From Locusta migratoria (Eukaryota; Arthropoda; Insecta; Orthoptera; Acrididae), in assembly GCA_026315105.1 (NCBI GenBank), contig CM048745.1, positions 154,029,323 through 154,093,322 on the forward strand: a DNA stretch of 64,000 bases, written 5' to 3'. The translations under genes and the position numbers were made by a program. Shown here one piece after another: positions 1 through 13,289 of this stretch. The notes under the pieces are model-generated. The model did not search any database and was not told where the DNA came from. It worked only from the letters and a program-made list of their open reading frames with translations. Each line of letters opens with the position of its first letter. Position 1 is the first letter of the stretch.

Positions 1-2529
1 ATAACAATTGTCTTATTTTGCTCTGGACTTTCCATTATTTGATTTTGCCAATGTTACTTTTACTTTCTGTTAGAATGGTCTCACTCCTTCCAATGATTGC
101 TTTTCCTTTACTGTATGGAGAAACTTCTCGTCTCAAAATTAGCATTTGTGTAATTTTGTTTGTTTCCAAGTTCGTGGTTATAACAGTATTTTAAAGCTAC
201 CATAAAGATAGTTTTACATTAGGCATCTGCTAATGCATGTTGTCTCCTCTACTATGCTCTTCATTGTCATTCTTCAACTTACCAGTTCCAGTGTGCAACA
301 TCATTATTCTATCAGTGAGCAAGGAGTATCTCAGCATAATATTTGACTAATCAAGCCATGTGACTGAGTATTTGTAACAACTCCATAATACTTCCATCTG
401 CAACAGTAGTTCTTATGCCAATAAATACAGATACATTCTGTCTCTAATGTTTACGCTGTCAATGGGATGTTAAATCCTAAGTGTCCTTCCTTCAAATAAA
501 TTAGGAGAAAGTCTTGATAACATCTGAATACTCAGAAGACCAACATCTGAATATGAGGAACTTTCCATTCCAATTAATATGTTTACTGTCATATTCTGAT
601 ATGCAAAACAAATGATCCTGTCCTACCTATTGTTCGTGCCTTCTACATAGATAACCATTAACAAAACAATCTGTTTCTGACATCATCCAATTTGAGAATC
701 TGAAGATGTTAACCAAGATCATACAAGTATAAAACCAAGCTTACCAGTATTTTAAAATTTCATGGATTTTAAATTGTGATCTAGCAAGCCTGATTATAGT
801 TTACTTTGGTTTATGCATAACAGGTAAATGTTGGAATGGTTGTCTCAATCATGAAAAGCAAACTGGTTCATTCATCATTTTTAAACTGTTCCATTGTTCA
901 TTCTGTTGTAATTTTGATGCTGATCATATTTTAAAATATGTACGGAAAGAGTCAAAGAAGTGCACACATATGCTCCAACTGTTTCCCTGGTCAGAGTTCT
1001 CCTTCTAATGTCACTTGGCACCAGCAATACATACACTCTAGAAGAGAGAAATAAAGCACCATGATTAAGTTATGCAAATTGGGCACAAATTGGTATTCAA
1101 ACAGGTGTTGATGTGTGACACTGCACATAATTTGAGAATGCAGTTGACAAGGATCATAATCCAAGGAGTTATTGATATCATGACTTCTATCACAACAGCT
1201 GTTTAAATACCAGTTTCTCTCTTCCACTCCTGCCTGTTTTATATTATAGTTGGCCCACCTTTCATAAGCTAATTGTTTTAGGCTTTCTTCTATTTTGGAA
1301 TCAAGCAAAATATTTCCTCAGTCTATTTGTCATCCATTCATCTTGCTACATATACCCTCTACCTTCACTTCTTTTACATCTTCCTTTCCGATATAATCCT
1401 TAATCCATTTCCTTATTCTCTTGGATCTCGAAGTAATTGCCAATGTGCATCTCTCCGCCTCTCCTTTTCATATGACTGGATGTACAGATTTGAAACATGC
1501 ATTTACTTTATAAAAGAATTTCTTTCTAATACCACTTCTTTTTATTTCTTTTGCTACGTGTAGAGTCTTACACTGCTTTATGAGCATGCATTTACTAACT
1601 GGTGCTATGACTCTATAGTTAATCTACATGATTTTATTTTTGATGCCTTATATTATAAGTACATTTTAGAGTTATTATACTTGATTTTCTGGCCTACTTT
1701 TAAACTTTCTCTGTTATACTCTTCCATTATCAGCTGAAGTTTCTGAACCAAGAAAAACAATATTTTATCATCAGAATACTGGAGGTGGTTGAATTAATGT
1801 TCCATTAATTTGTATTCCTACTTCATTCCCACATTAAATGGTCTAAATATGTTCTTGAGGACTGCTGAGAAGAACTTGGGTGAAATGGAGTCTCTGTACC
1901 TGACTTCTCTATCAGTCCTCAATTTGTCACTATTGTGGTGAAGTGTGTACTAATCTAAGTGAACCTTCAACTAAAACTTCCAGATTGAGGGCCATGGTTG
2001 ATACATAAAAATGTTTTCTGATGTTTCATTCTCAACTGTTGGAGAGAACTTCTGCTGTCATTTTACTTCCATATATGATCCAGTAGATAGACACAAAATG
2101 GCAGGGGACAATTATATATATTAATCACAGCATCTCAAGCTGAAAGTTGTAAATGCAGTAAATGCCAGATGAGTAAGCTTACATATTTTGATGGATTAAA
2201 CCAATTCCTGGTTTCTCTGTAAGTATCTGTATAGACTGTCTCACAAATAAGTGAAAACTATCCCAAAATCTATTAATCCCAGATGATGTGGAAATCATAT
2301 ACAATGGTCCTTTTTATAACTTTTTTTTCATGAGTTACAAGTGGTTCATTGTACTAAACTAACTCATAAAGGCAACTTGTTCCTTTATTTGATAGAAATT
2401 TGACTCTCCCCAGCCCAAATACAGTTGGCGACACATTTAGTGTATTTACTGAACATCTGCCTGCTTATATTAGCACACTGGTGGAGGATAGATTGTTGTC
2501 TCTTTGAATACTAGTGAAATGTTATATTT
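1..2529. other. Non-coding stretch, nothing recognised
   Basis: AT-rich sequence with no convincing gene. A minus-strand open frame at 991-1308 begins with a plausible helical stretch (KIEESLKQLAYERWANYN) but then reads like decayed retroelement sequence; I could not place it in a family. Short frames at 1327-1563 (plus) look like chance. Confidence 0.4.
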
Positions 2530-3640
2530 GTTGACATGTGACCTCCATCATTCCTGGCATCATCTATGAAGTTTCCTACTGAACATATATTCACTAGTTA
2601 CTGTCCTACTTTCACATTAAAATATGCCACATTCATCTTGCATTCAGGTTTGTTGCCACTTATCAATTTTTTCTGTCTTCTCTTAATAATATTTGTATGT
2701 TGGTTCATATCCTGGAACAGTTTCTATGAAATATTGTTTGTTCATTTTAAAACTCTTGCTATGGTGCCTGAGAATTTCTTTTCTATCATATCGGCCTGCC
2801 ATGGACCGCGGAGATTTCTTATTTCTTTCCTGATTGTGTTTTTCTCCTTTGTCACTAGATTTTCATTTTGGTTGACTGTGCTCCTTCTCTCTCTTGCAAC
2901 CACTTCCTGACAGGACAAACAACTTAAGATTAGTAATTGGACTAACATTTTTAGTAGTTTTTAGCTTATTTCTGAAAACTAGTTGATCCTGAATATCCTC
3001 AAATGAAATTTCAGCCTCTTGAAAATACTTTTTAATTAGGCTTACCTATTTTGAATAAGATGTTTTTGAAATTGATGAGTGAATCCAAAGAGTACACTTT
3101 CAGCATTCATTCTTTCTATATGACCAAAAGACATCGGTCTGTGCTTCTTCCTATTGATAAAAAGAAGTGTTCATACAATCTGTGGTTGTGTCTTTTGTGG
3201 TATTCTTCATTTTCTTTGATAGGGCCAAAGACTTTCCTGAAAATTTTCTGCTCTTTTATCCCATGCCACAATGTTTAAGCATTCTGATGCGTCTGAGCTA
3301 AATGCCGGTGTTGTAGCGACAAAATTTGGGGTCTGCTTTTGTACAAGTATTTTCGCAGATGAAGTCAATGGAGAGAACATTTCACCTTATCTTACTCCTG
3401 GACAGATTTCAGTAGCTCACCTCTGAATTTGACCTTTGATACTGTGTTATTTAAAGTGGCACCAATCAAATAGATTATTTTCTAATCCAAACCAAATGTG
3501 AAAATTATGTTCTTTATTGCTTCTTGATAAATAGAATCATATGCTTTTTGAAAGTCGACAAAGGTCAAAACAAACTTTCTTGATCTTGATTTAAAATATG
3601 ATATAACTGATTTCCGATAATAAAACTGTTCTATACAGTA
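2530..3640 (-). mobile_element. Decayed LINE, reverse-transcriptase and C-terminal part
   Basis: Reading the minus strand from about 3620 gives a reverse-transcriptase motif A, FVDFQKAYDSI, at about 3565-3530, followed after stops by a segment ending in KVKFRGEL, typical of LINE reverse transcriptases. Further along (about 3270-2540) come degraded C-terminal pieces around FGPIKENEEYHKRHN. Several frameshifts and stops show that it is dead. The plus-strand frames at 2566-2910 and 3051-3278 are shadows of it. The clade is not certain. Confidence 0.6.
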
Positions 3641-3987
3641 TCTGAAACTGGCTTAATATTGTCTCTAATGTTGTTTTGGTTAATATTTATAATAATTTGT
3701 TTCATATTTACATATTTAAGTTAATAAACCATAATGTTTGGCACACGACAAATAGCCACCAATAACAAACAATGAGACCGTAATGTTTATAAAAAATACT
3801 ATAGATGTCGAAATCATTCAGCTGTTTAGTATTAAGATAAGATGTATAAAATACATTCATTCACAGATGATATTCTGGGGTAAATACATTATATTACAAC
3901 AGACAGAAAGGAGAAAAATTTATTTACAAATAATTTATTTCCAGGCATAGCACAAAGTGGCGGTAGTGAAGGGGTGGAAGACAGGGG

Positions 3988-3992
<5 letters not shown>

Positions 3993-4053
<61 letters not shown>
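3993..4053. repeat. (GA)n microsatellite
   Basis: Uninterrupted GA dinucleotide run of about 61 bases on the plus strand. Confidence 0.95.
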
Positions 4054-4056
<3 letters not shown>

Positions 4057-4130
4057 GTTCAACCATATAGTAAGTTAGGAAAACATAGTTTCCTTATTGG
4101 AAGACAGTGAACTGGTAAATGCTTTAAAAG

Positions 4131-4386
4131 ATGAAAGTAACAGTCAAGTTTGCAAAATTTAACAATTTATCAGATAAGGTGACCGGTTTCAATCTCAGTC
4201 ACGTGAGATCATCCTCAGACCTAGTCATCTCGCTGTTGATGTCCACGCGAAGAGCAATCGCCGCACGCTCATCACCTGGACATCAACAGCAAGATGACTA
4301 GGTCTGAGGATGATCTCACCTGAGATTGAGACCGGTCACCTTATCTAATAAATTGTTAAATTTTGAGAACTTGACTTATTTTCATC
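4131..4386. repeat. Foldback (inverted-repeat) element with hammerhead-like arms
   Basis: Two arms of about 115 bp (4131-4245 and 4275-4386) are near-perfect inverted copies around a loop of about 30 bp. Each arm carries the same hammerhead-like motif (4177-4222 minus, 4300-4341 plus). No protein can be read. I see no clear target-site duplication. Several other units of the same plan occur in the window. Confidence 0.8.
4177..4222 (-). ncRNA. Hammerhead-ribozyme-like motif, type I layout
   Basis: On the minus strand the outer stem AGGT pairs with ACCT (4222-4219 with 4180-4177). Box CTGAGGA (4218-4212) is followed by one extra T, a 7-bp stem II (GATCTCA with TGAGATT) and GAAA (4190-4187). 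Then comes a two-pair stem III (A-T, C-G with loop CG) and C as the residue before the predicted cut. This is the hammerhead order with a very short stem III, as reported for Penelope-like elements. The extra T after CTGAGGA departs from the canonical core, so activity is uncertain. The partner arm (4300-4341) has GAGA in place of GAAA. Confidence 0.6.
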
Positions 4387-5959
4387 ATTTAACCATAAGA
4401 CAAGGAAAAATTGTCTATTTATAATGCATGAACTATAACTAAATCTGTTGATATTTATCTCATTTAGAGTGATAACTGTATGAAATAAATAACAGTGATG
4501 CTTCTTACCTAAATGTTCAATAATAATAAGATAAAACATTCTCAGCTAAACGTGGAAGTCTTTAAGATATTCTATTTTAGAAAATAATGTTTGTATTGAC
4601 TCCATTAAGATATTCTTAGAAAATAAATAACAATGGATAGTGCAACATTTAATATGTCTAACATACACTCTGCTGAACAACAAAAGCTACTATAAATTTA
4701 AATGCAACTTAACACATTAACATTTATCAGATGTGATTACTGAAAAGAAGCTGAATAGGTAGGTGTATTTGCTCTGAACAGTTGAACATCCATGAAATCA
4801 ACAATTATAATGTAATCATTAGTTACAGTTCTCCAACTTTTGTGATTTCATGGAATATTCTTCATTATTTCAGTCAATGACCTGATAAAGCATTCCTTTC
4901 AGCAGTTGCCTGATAAAATAAAAATTCAAGACACACAAATAACTGTTATAAGTTACAAATTACAAATTTTCAGCCTCTGTTTAAAGTCAGAGAGACTGGA
5001 AGAAACAAATGACAAATAACTATCTCCAACTTGTTACACAAAGACAAAACATCAACTCTTTACTAACATTTAAGATTACATGGAATCAAATTCCAACAGA
5101 AAAATAGTGGATGCCATGCATTTATAATATTTATTCGAAAGGATTCTACACGGTTCATATCACGAACATATAATTTTACTACCTTATATATCCAGACCTT
5201 TTGTTTACTTTTAAAATTCTGATAGTAATAATTTTGGTCAAAAGTGAATATCATTCCACATAAAGATTCTTTAGATTTTTTTAGAAAATAAATAAAATTT
5301 CGGAGATTCAAGTATGAATGCAATTCAGCATGTAGATTAACATGGGATTGATTAAAATCAGAAATAGGTACCGTAACTCAATTTGCTAACAGTTATTTAA
5401 AGTTTAAGGCTGTTACTTTCCTTGAAATGGTGAAGCTAAGCTCCCATTTTTTTTTATGGGAAATCACTTTTCTTCTCCATGTATAATTAAAAGTCTACTG
5501 CAATATATTTTACATATTCTACACAAACAATAAACTCATTTACTACATTCTTTTCTTCTACCTCCCCTTCAACAGTAGATAAAGGACTAATAAAGATCAG
5601 TCACCTTCTGCTATATTATTCTCTTGTTAACTTTATTTCAAATAATCTATGTGCATCAGAAACTGACATTAATTGTGACACATTAAATGAAACACTACAG
5701 CTAAAAATCTATGGAAATTTAACCAAAAGTCTAAATTTGCACAGTTCGCTTTATTCGGCATTTCATATTATATTAAAATGAGGACAAGGCTATCAGATTA
5801 TTTTAATTAATTTGGAGCAACAGAATGGTGACTGATGGAATAACAACTGGTGGAGAAAGCTTGAAAAGAGTAGTTTTAAGTATCTTTGTATCTTTGAAGT
5901 ATGATACAAGAAAATGAAGAAATGACAGGGAAATAATGAGTGTGAAAGACAAGCAGGAA
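4387..5959. other. Non-coding stretch, nothing recognised
   Basis: AT-rich sequence with scattered short frames only. No domain, RNA gene or repeat arms were recognised. Confidence 0.5.
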
Positions 5960-6490
5960 TATTCAGGAAGATCGTTAGTAGCCTGATGTGGAGTGAGGAT
6001 GTCCTCAAAACAGCAAGAGAGTTATATATATGATCAGTTATACATGTGTTCCAATCCTGATGTATGCCTCAGGAACATGGATTATGAAAATAAGACAGAG
6101 AAGCAAAATACAGGTGATTGAAATAAAATCCCCAAGATACAGTATAGGAGTAACAAAGATGAACAGGTTATGAAATGAGATCATGACTTCATGGTGGAGA
6201 CAGCAATATGAGACAACACAGAGGAATTAAGGCTTGAGTGGTATGGTCAGGTTAAGCCAATGGAGGATGATTAGAATACACAGGAAATGAAATCAGAGGG
6301 AGTAGTGATTGAAAGGAATGGAGGACTGTGCAAAGTAAACCAAAAAGACTGGTACAAGATGGTGAGATGGTGGGAAGACATAAGTCATATTATCTTCCAA
6401 GCAGATCTAGTCAGTGGTTACAAGCTGAGAAATAAGATAATGACAATGACATGTGGAGTTAAAATTAATAAAGCATTTATGAAATAATAT
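5960..6490 (+). mobile_element. Decayed LINE C-terminal fragment
   Basis: The plus strand encodes broken pieces resembling the end of LINE reverse transcriptases: an ILMYASGTWIMK stretch at about 6056-6091 (family form: YGSETWTMK), then SPRYSIGVTKMNRL and the basic tail region near 6340-6400. Stops and frame changes are frequent. Fragment without the catalytic box. Confidence 0.5.
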
Positions 6491-6638
6491 TTCAGTAGTA
6501 GCAGTATGAATATTGTATAAAGAAGGTAACAAAATTTTGCAAAAATCTATCACACTCACAAAAGAAAACAGCCACCAGTTGCAAAGTTGCAGATTGATTC
6601 ACAATCAGTTTTGAAGAATTATTGCCCTTCTTCAGGTA

Positions 6639-7515
6639 CTGTCAAACGGGGGCATTTTGGATGATATTATCTTCTTTTTCCCACTGCATAGCAATGAATT
6701 AGCGCTTATTTCCACCTACCGCATACTTATTTTATGAGCAAGACTGTAATTTCCACACCTCATGTTTCTGCGTATGGATTGATTGTTTACTGATGCAACA
6801 ATCAGTAAGACAGTCTCATTGTCAAAAGTTCTCATAGAGTTATTGAGCGGAAACTTTCTTTTGTTGCAAATGGCGGAAAATTATTGTAGTGTCAGTTGCC
6901 AATGAGATCAGTAGGCTGTGGCACTGAGAGAAATTCTACACCAGTTTGTCACGAGATTTGTGTAAAGTTTCAAAGTAGTGGATGTTTTTTCGAAATTGTG
7001 TACTTTTTGGGGTGATTTCAGACAATACCAAAAATGTGTAATTATGACCCGGAAATTTTAAAGAAAGCTGTTTGAGATATTCAGTGTGGTAAATTAACAT
7101 ATAGAAAATAAGAATTTACCTTTAATAAATAAAATTTATTATCTCAGTCCTTATTCCTTATTTTAATGATGGACATCCTTTAAGTATGTTAAAGGTCACT
7201 AAAATCAAACAGAAATAAAGTAGAATAAAAAGAAAGTCAATTTGTGTCTGAAATCACCCTATACACTTCAAAACACTGGACAGAGATTTAAAATAGACAT
7301 GTGCCTGTAATCACCCCAGTTCATGGAGTAATTTCGGACACTTTATTTGTCTGTCTCAAGCAAAGGTAGGTGCACATAGACATTCTCTTTCTAGTATATT
7401 TTATTGTTATACATGTACCATGCCACTTCCTTAAAAAACAATCAAATCTGACAAATCCAGCAAAAGTTATAGTGCAAATAATCTCAAAACTGTCCGAAAT
7501 CACCCAGTTTGAAAG
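6639..7515. mobile_element. Pogo/Tigger-like non-autonomous transposon, copy 1
   Basis: The terminal inverted repeats begin CTGTCAAAC and run into GGGTGATTTYGGACA-like sequence. TA dinucleotides flank both ends (6637-6638, 7516-7517). Inside, about 7040-7110 of the plus strand keeps a degraded reading CNYDPEILKKAV, stop, DIQCGKLTYRK, which resembles the psq-type helix-turn-helix at the N terminus of pogo/Tigger transposases. No catalytic DDE region fits in the remaining length. Copy 2 is at 45050-45889. Confidence 0.75.
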
Positions 7516-7603
7516 TATATTAATTGTGCCCTAAAGGTTGTTCATGCTGATGTTCAGCATGATTACACAATGCTCTGTGTGAACCTATAGGACACAATTA
7601 ATA

Positions 7604-7642
7604 TACCTGAAGAAGGGCAATAATTGCTCGAAACCAGTTGTG
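7604..7642 (+). ncRNA. Hammerhead-ribozyme-like motif
   Basis: The order is TAC, CTGAAGA (7607-7613), one extra A, a 6-bp stem II GGGCAA with TTGCTC around TAA, then GAAA (7630-7633). It ends with a two-pair stem III with loop CA, T before the predicted cut, and GTG, which closes a weak stem I with TAC. Same plan and same extra nucleotide as the motifs at 4177 and 13334. Confidence 0.5.
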
Positions 7643-7684
7643 AATGAATCTGCAGCCTTGCAACTGGTGGGTGTTTTCTTTTGC

Positions 7685-10482
7685 AACCTATAAAATACAG
7701 TTGCTGCATTTAAATTAATTTGATTCACACAAAATAATTTACAAGTAGACTCCACAACACCAGTAAAGTCCTATAGCGTGAAAAGAAAAAGGAAGATAAG
7801 GATTTAATGTCCAATCAACAGTGTGGTCAATACAGATGGAGGAGAATCTCAGATTGTTTTGATAATGATAGGGCCATGTCCCTTTAAAGGAATCATTCCA
7901 GAATTTGTCTGAAGCGATCTAGGGGAATTTACAGAAAACCTCAATCTGGAAATCTGGAGGCAAATTTGAACCACTCTCCTCCAGAATGCAAATCAGTGCA
8001 CACCACTCTTGGTTATAGAAGAATTGTGTATTTCATTGTGAAGGTGTTTAACAAGGCTATATCAGACATTAATTGTAGTCTTTAATTCATTAATTTGACA
8101 ACAAAGATATTGAATGTAACAAAAGAAAAATTATCTGACAACTTAAAACTACATTAAATTTTAAGTAAACTCTATATAGAAATAAAGGAATACTTTTCTG
8201 GGCTATAGAGATGTTTTATAATGAGATTACAAAAAGGCGCAAATGGCCTATACATTTGAGACAGTTATCACATTTATCAAATTTAATTCCAAGGAAAGTA
8301 ACACCAAGAATTTACATTTTTTCTCTCACTTGTTAGATCGTAACATCTTTCCCTACATTACAACAGGTCTATTTCCATAGTATGCAATGCATTTTAGTCT
8401 CTCAGTTTGAATCACACCATTGATTGCTAGTTTATGAAGGAATCATTATGTGGAATTTAAAATGGTGTCATGCAATTCAAGATGCATTCCATCTGAGGTA
8501 CCGGGAACAATTCTGAACCTCTGTGACTTTAAACTAGCTACAAATAACATTGAAATTAGGTCAGTGTTATTCAAACTACTTAATTTACAACTACTGGTAT
8601 ACAAATAAAGTTGTTGTAACTCAACTTTCTATTGCATTCAAAATCCAAATGCAGAAATAATAAGTGACAGTTACACAATCACTGTGCCTCTTCAGTTAAA
8701 TAGTCTGATACTGCAGCAATATATTTCCTCAATATTCTTCCTTTCCTCCTCCTGTCTCTCTTGGATTACTATTAGCTGCCTGGCCCAGCTCACATGGATA
8801 GCTTTAAGCATCTACCAACAGACAATATGTCTGTTCCAGCATTTTTTGTTTGGAAGTCATGAATAATATTCATAGAATAACATTATGTAAGTCATCAAGT
8901 TCATGTAACTTACACAATGTAAGCTTTGTACGGCAGGAAAGTTTGGAGACATGAATACTGTGTGTCGCAATGGCCTTAGGAGTGCTTCATAAGGTAATAA
9001 TGGCATTGTGCTTTGGTTATATAGATGTGGAGTAACAAAAGCTCACTGAAAATTGTCTAAAGTGAAATGGCACACTGGGATAAGCAGGCTTTAGGGTAAG
9101 AAAACAAAGTAAGCTTGAATATGCATGTAAATATATCAAATGGGTGAGCGACAGTGGTGTAGGTTGTCCATGGAGGTGAAACTCATATAAGCCTTGGTTC
9201 GCCTTCATACCATTTCGCAATCTACAAGTTTATTAGCATGTCATCTTAGTTTCTTATTGGGTCATTACAGTGTATCATACTTGTTTTGGTTAATTAAAAA
9301 CAGAAAATGGGTTTGTGATGCTGTTTCTAATTACAATTTTATGTTATGTATTGTTCTCTCTGAATTATATTTTAATATGTTACTCATATTTTGCTTGATT
9401 TCTGAAAGCACTGGTAATATTGAGCAGATTAAAAAAATACTTATTTGTTTATATTTTATACAAATCAAATGCTATTTTTGTTGTACAATGTTGTGTGGAT
9501 TCTATCAGACAACAACAAATTCACATGTGAACTGCTTGACTTAAATGTGATGTAAATACATTTTTCATATTCTACTTTCTTTTATTTTACATCCATTTTT
9601 TGTAATTTCTCACAATGAATGGAGAACTGCATGTTAGCAGCTGTTGACAGAATTGTAATTTGACTGAATAAAGTCTTGTCTTAGAATGAGTATATATTTA
9701 TTCTTTCAGTGGTATTGCTCCTTGACCCAAGTATGCTTTGTAGTATTACAGACAAAGTACTTTGTTATTGTACCAGGTATTAACATGCAGCGAAAAATTA
9801 ACTAAATAGGTGTGCACATTTGTACATAGAATTGTAGTATGAATGTACTTCCATCATACTAAATGTTATTTGTGTGGATTTCATTTGTAGATCCAATGAT
9901 GAAACCATCAGACTAGGTATTATCTACCTTTAAAGTTTCACTGTTATAAGCAGATTGATTTCTGTTGAAATTTGTTTGTAGTGACTGTTAACAACCTGTG
10001 AACACTTCTGCAACTTGTCTGGAGATATGGATGCAGTTACTGTTCCATTTTTCGTATTTGGCATGAACAATGCCTTAGTCACTAAGACTTCAAAACATTC
10101 CCAGAGACAATTAGCAACAACATTCAAACAAAAACATACTTCTTCCATGTCAAGTTGTAATAAAGCTGAATACCAATTCTATCAAAAGTTGCTTCAGGTC
10201 ATTTTAGGACATGATTCCACCTGTTGGCAAACAATGAAGCTAACAAACATTATGGCAAAGGAGGGGGGAGGGAGTTATGTGTCTCATGGAAGTGTATTGG
10301 ACTACAACATATATCTTATGACAGCTAGCTCTAAACCTAGGAAAATTTAAGTTAAAGCAGATGATTAGGAGAAAGAATTCTATAATGTTCAAGTACAGTG
10401 TTAGTAGTATGTTGCTTGATAGTCATATTGATTAAATACCAAAGCATCATGTGCATCTTCATGTTTTCGTGGCGCAATGACA
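7685..10482. other. Non-coding stretch, nothing recognised
   Basis: AT-rich, with only short frames (8684-8866, 9194-9544, 10015-10350) that have no domain, no splice logic and no shared codon pattern with the kinesin gene. Confidence 0.5.
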
Positions 10483-10718
10483 GTTCAAAAACGTTTCGGA
10501 CGTGCAGCAGCATAAAGCTGACTTCTAATATTTCAGCTGAGTACCGTCCAGCCATCTTCAGAGAGAGTCGAAGACTGATGCTTCAGCACACACTACGTGC
10601 TTATAAATGCGTGGACCGCACTACTGCGCATACGGCCACAGATACAACAAGGTGCCACGGACATTACTCGGCGGCAAAGAAGTACACATGTGTGTAAATT
10701 ATGTCTGTGGCCGTATTA

Positions 10719-11036
10719 TCATGGGGAAATTGATGTGTTACAATCTGTGCTGTGGCAGTGTCTTTGTAAATTTATTAAAGAAAGTGGCAGAGTCCAAGAT
10801 TTATTTAAGATGAAGCCACAGTCTCTGTTAATTAAATTTGTCCCCAAGCAAATTTCAATTGCTTCTTTTACCACCGAGTCCCAGAAAAATGAAGTGGAGG
10901 CTAAGATTTTGATGTTTTTGTACATCATGGAGTGTCCAGTATCAACACAGTGCACTGCCATTGCCGATTTATTAGGTTGTAAGAGACAGGTATACCTTTG
11001 GTGTCCTGTGCATCTTTCCTGGACTGTACATGTCAT
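10719..11036 (-). pseudogene. Penelope-like endonuclease C-terminal fragment
   Basis: A 105-residue minus-strand frame contains AVHCVDTGHS, a FFWDSVVKEAIEI stretch and LINRDCGFILNKSW. These are typical of the region after the GIY-YIG endonuclease core of Penelope-like elements. It lacks the GIY-YIG core and the reverse transcriptase. It is the left half of the inverted pair at 10483-12097. Confidence 0.7.
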
Positions 11037-11059
11037 CTGTCCTATGTACTAAAGGCCAC

Positions 11060-11860
11060 ATTCACAGGGGATATGGAGGTATATTGATGACACTTTTGTA
11101 GTGCGGCCTCACGGTGAAGATAACTTACAAGAATTTTTAAACCACCTGAATTTCATCTATAAGCTATCCAGTTTACAATGGAAGTGAAAAAGAGGGATGC
11201 CTTCCATTCCTAGATGTAATGGTACGATGCAAAGACAATGGCACCTTAGGACATTCAGTATATAGGAAACCGATGCATACTGATTTATACTTACATGTAA
11301 ATAGCTGCCGTCATCCATCCCATCTCAGAACACTGGTCCATAGTGCACATGCCATTGATGATGAGAGCAGTCTGTAGGATGAGCTTCTACACCTGAAGCG
11401 ACTGTTTGAAGCAAACCGGTACTCTCCACAAGAGATGCATAAGGCACTACGTATGATGCCAATGGTACATCGAAAGAACACAGAATGTGATGCAGAAAGT
11501 TTGAAATCCATGGCTTTTCTGCCATATGTTGGGAGTCTGTCTTTGACTCTCTTTGACTGTCTTTGAACAAACACAAAGTTAAGGTAATTTTTCAGCCCCC
11601 ACCAAAGACAGCACCACTTTTGAATTCTATCAAAGATGATTTGGACCACTGGAAGGCCGGGGTTTACAAGATCCTCTGTGAATCACTTCATCTTACTGGG
11701 ACTAAGTGGTGAAAGAAGCAACTGAAATTCACCTTGGGACGAAATTAACGGAGACAGCGGTTTTGACTTAGATAAATCTTGGAATCCAACACTCTTTAAT
11801 AAATTTACAAAAACACTGCCACAGATTGTAACACATCGATTTCTCCATGATAATCGACTA
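11060..11860 (+). pseudogene. Penelope-like reverse transcriptase, broken
   Basis: The plus strand reads YIDDTFVV, the catalytic DD box in Penelope-like context, at about 11081-11104. Then follow DAFPFLDVMV (about 11196-11225), SVYRKPMHTDLYLH and LKRLFEANRYS. Near 11700-11860 the frame resumes as VVKEATEIHLGTKL, the post-endonuclease region. Stops and frame shifts interrupt it; the middle with GIY-YIG appears lost. Confidence 0.7.
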
Positions 11861-12097
11861 TGCAACCACAGACATAATTTACAAGCACATGTACTTCCTT
11901 GCTACCGAGTAATGTCTTTGGCAACTTGTTGTATCTGTGGCCACATAAGCAGTAGGGCGGTCCGCACATTTATAAGCACGAAGCGCGTTCTGAAGTGTCT
12001 GTTTTCGACTCTCTCTGAAGATGGCTGGACGGTACTCAGATGAAATATTAGATGAAGTCAGTTTTATGTGGCTGCACGCCTGAATCATTTTTGAACA

Positions 12098-12846
12098 CCA
12101 AGGCATTACTTTTCAGAATGATATGAAATGAAACAAGGATGTAAGTACAGATGTGGGGAAAGCAGATGGTTGACTTCAGTTTATTAGGAGAATTTTCAGA
12201 AGATGTGTTCCATCTATGAAGGAGGCCTTGACTAGAACAACACAAATGTGGCTTTTCTTTCCAGGGAAGACAATTGAAGAAATTTAGAGTGCAGTCATTT
12301 GAAGATAAGAGCTGAACAATTCCTAATGAACTGGAAACAATTTACATTTTGCCTCAGAACCAAAAATATAAGATGACAAATTATGATACATATGGAGACT
12401 TACAGGCCTATTTCTTTCTCTCTGTTTGGGAGTGTAAAAGAAAGGAAATGACTAGTACTAGTAATTAGTACCCCCCCCCCCCCCAAGCTTTATATACTGG
12501 CTTTTGGAGTATGTATGTATTATATATGTAAATATAAATGTAGAACTGTCTATTCATAAAGCTTCTGTATTCCTTTCAGGAGTGTCTATGAACCAATAGT
12601 GTCATATATCCACACTACTGCCTTATGGAAGGTCAGAGGTTTAACTACCTTTTTACGAATTTTAAAGCATCAATTTTCTCCTCTAAATGTAAAAATATGT
12701 TATTACATAAGGATAAATAAGCAAGGCAATAAAATAAGAGCTTACACAGAAATATTTTAAGTGTTTGTTTTTCCCATGAGTTGTAACAGAATGAACAGTA
12801 GAGAGAAGAATGAAAGTGTGGTGATGCAAGTATTCATGTATATATA
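12098..12846. other. Non-coding stretch with a poly-C run
   Basis: AT-rich spacer with a C run at about 12471-12484. No gene or repeat arms were recognised. Confidence 0.5.
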
Positions 12847-13289
12847 TGAGGGTTGGAGCTTAAATAAAGGCAAATATTTATTCACAACTAATACAGATGC
12901 ATTATGTTTGCACCTGTTAATGTCCTTCAAAGTAATCACAAGTGTTGTGTAGAACCCGTTGCCAGTGATGTGGATGGTCTAGTATACCATTAACAGAGCC
13001 AGTTCTGTGATGGTGTGAATGGAGTGGTCTACTGCCTATTGAATCTCTGAACAGTTCTGCAGCAAATACCATGAATTGCTTCATTCATCTTCGGAATAAA
13101 ATTAAAGTCACAAAGACTTAAGTCTGGGGAGTGTGGTAAAAGTACAGTACTTCCCAGTCCCACTGACCGAACAGAGCAACCAGAGCTTGTGCTGTATGTG
13201 CCCACTCATTGTAGTACAAAATGATGGGTGGATTGCACAGAAAGTTAAGTTTGTTGATATTACAGGAGGCGATCCAATTATGATATGTT

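Larger units (their letters stand above)
6558..7684. repeat. Foldback element, split by a pogo-like insertion
   Basis: The left arm (6558-6636 plus 7518-7535) and the right arm (about 7585-7684) are inverted copies of about 100 bp. Removing the 877-bp element at 6639-7515 restores an arm that reads continuously against the other. The right arm holds a well-kept hammerhead-like motif; the left arm has a mutated copy at about 6598-6635. Confidence 0.75.
10483..12097. mobile_element. Inverted pair of Penelope-like elements, family B
   Basis: Terminal inverted repeats of about 240 bp (10483-10720 and about 11860-12097) enclose two Penelope-like fragments facing away from each other. The minus-strand half (about 11050 down to 10719) encodes the end of the endonuclease region. 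The plus-strand half (about 11060-11860) encodes reverse transcriptase and then the same endonuclease end, again broken. The 3' ends point outward and the truncated 5' ends meet near 11050. The arms also carry hammerhead-like CTGAAGAT...GAAA boxes (about 10515-10560 minus, 12010-12050 plus). Confidence 0.75.

Noticed and set aside
991..1308. Minus-strand 105-residue frame as a gene
   Set aside because: The sequence does not match a family I know, and it looks like retroelement debris; not enough support.
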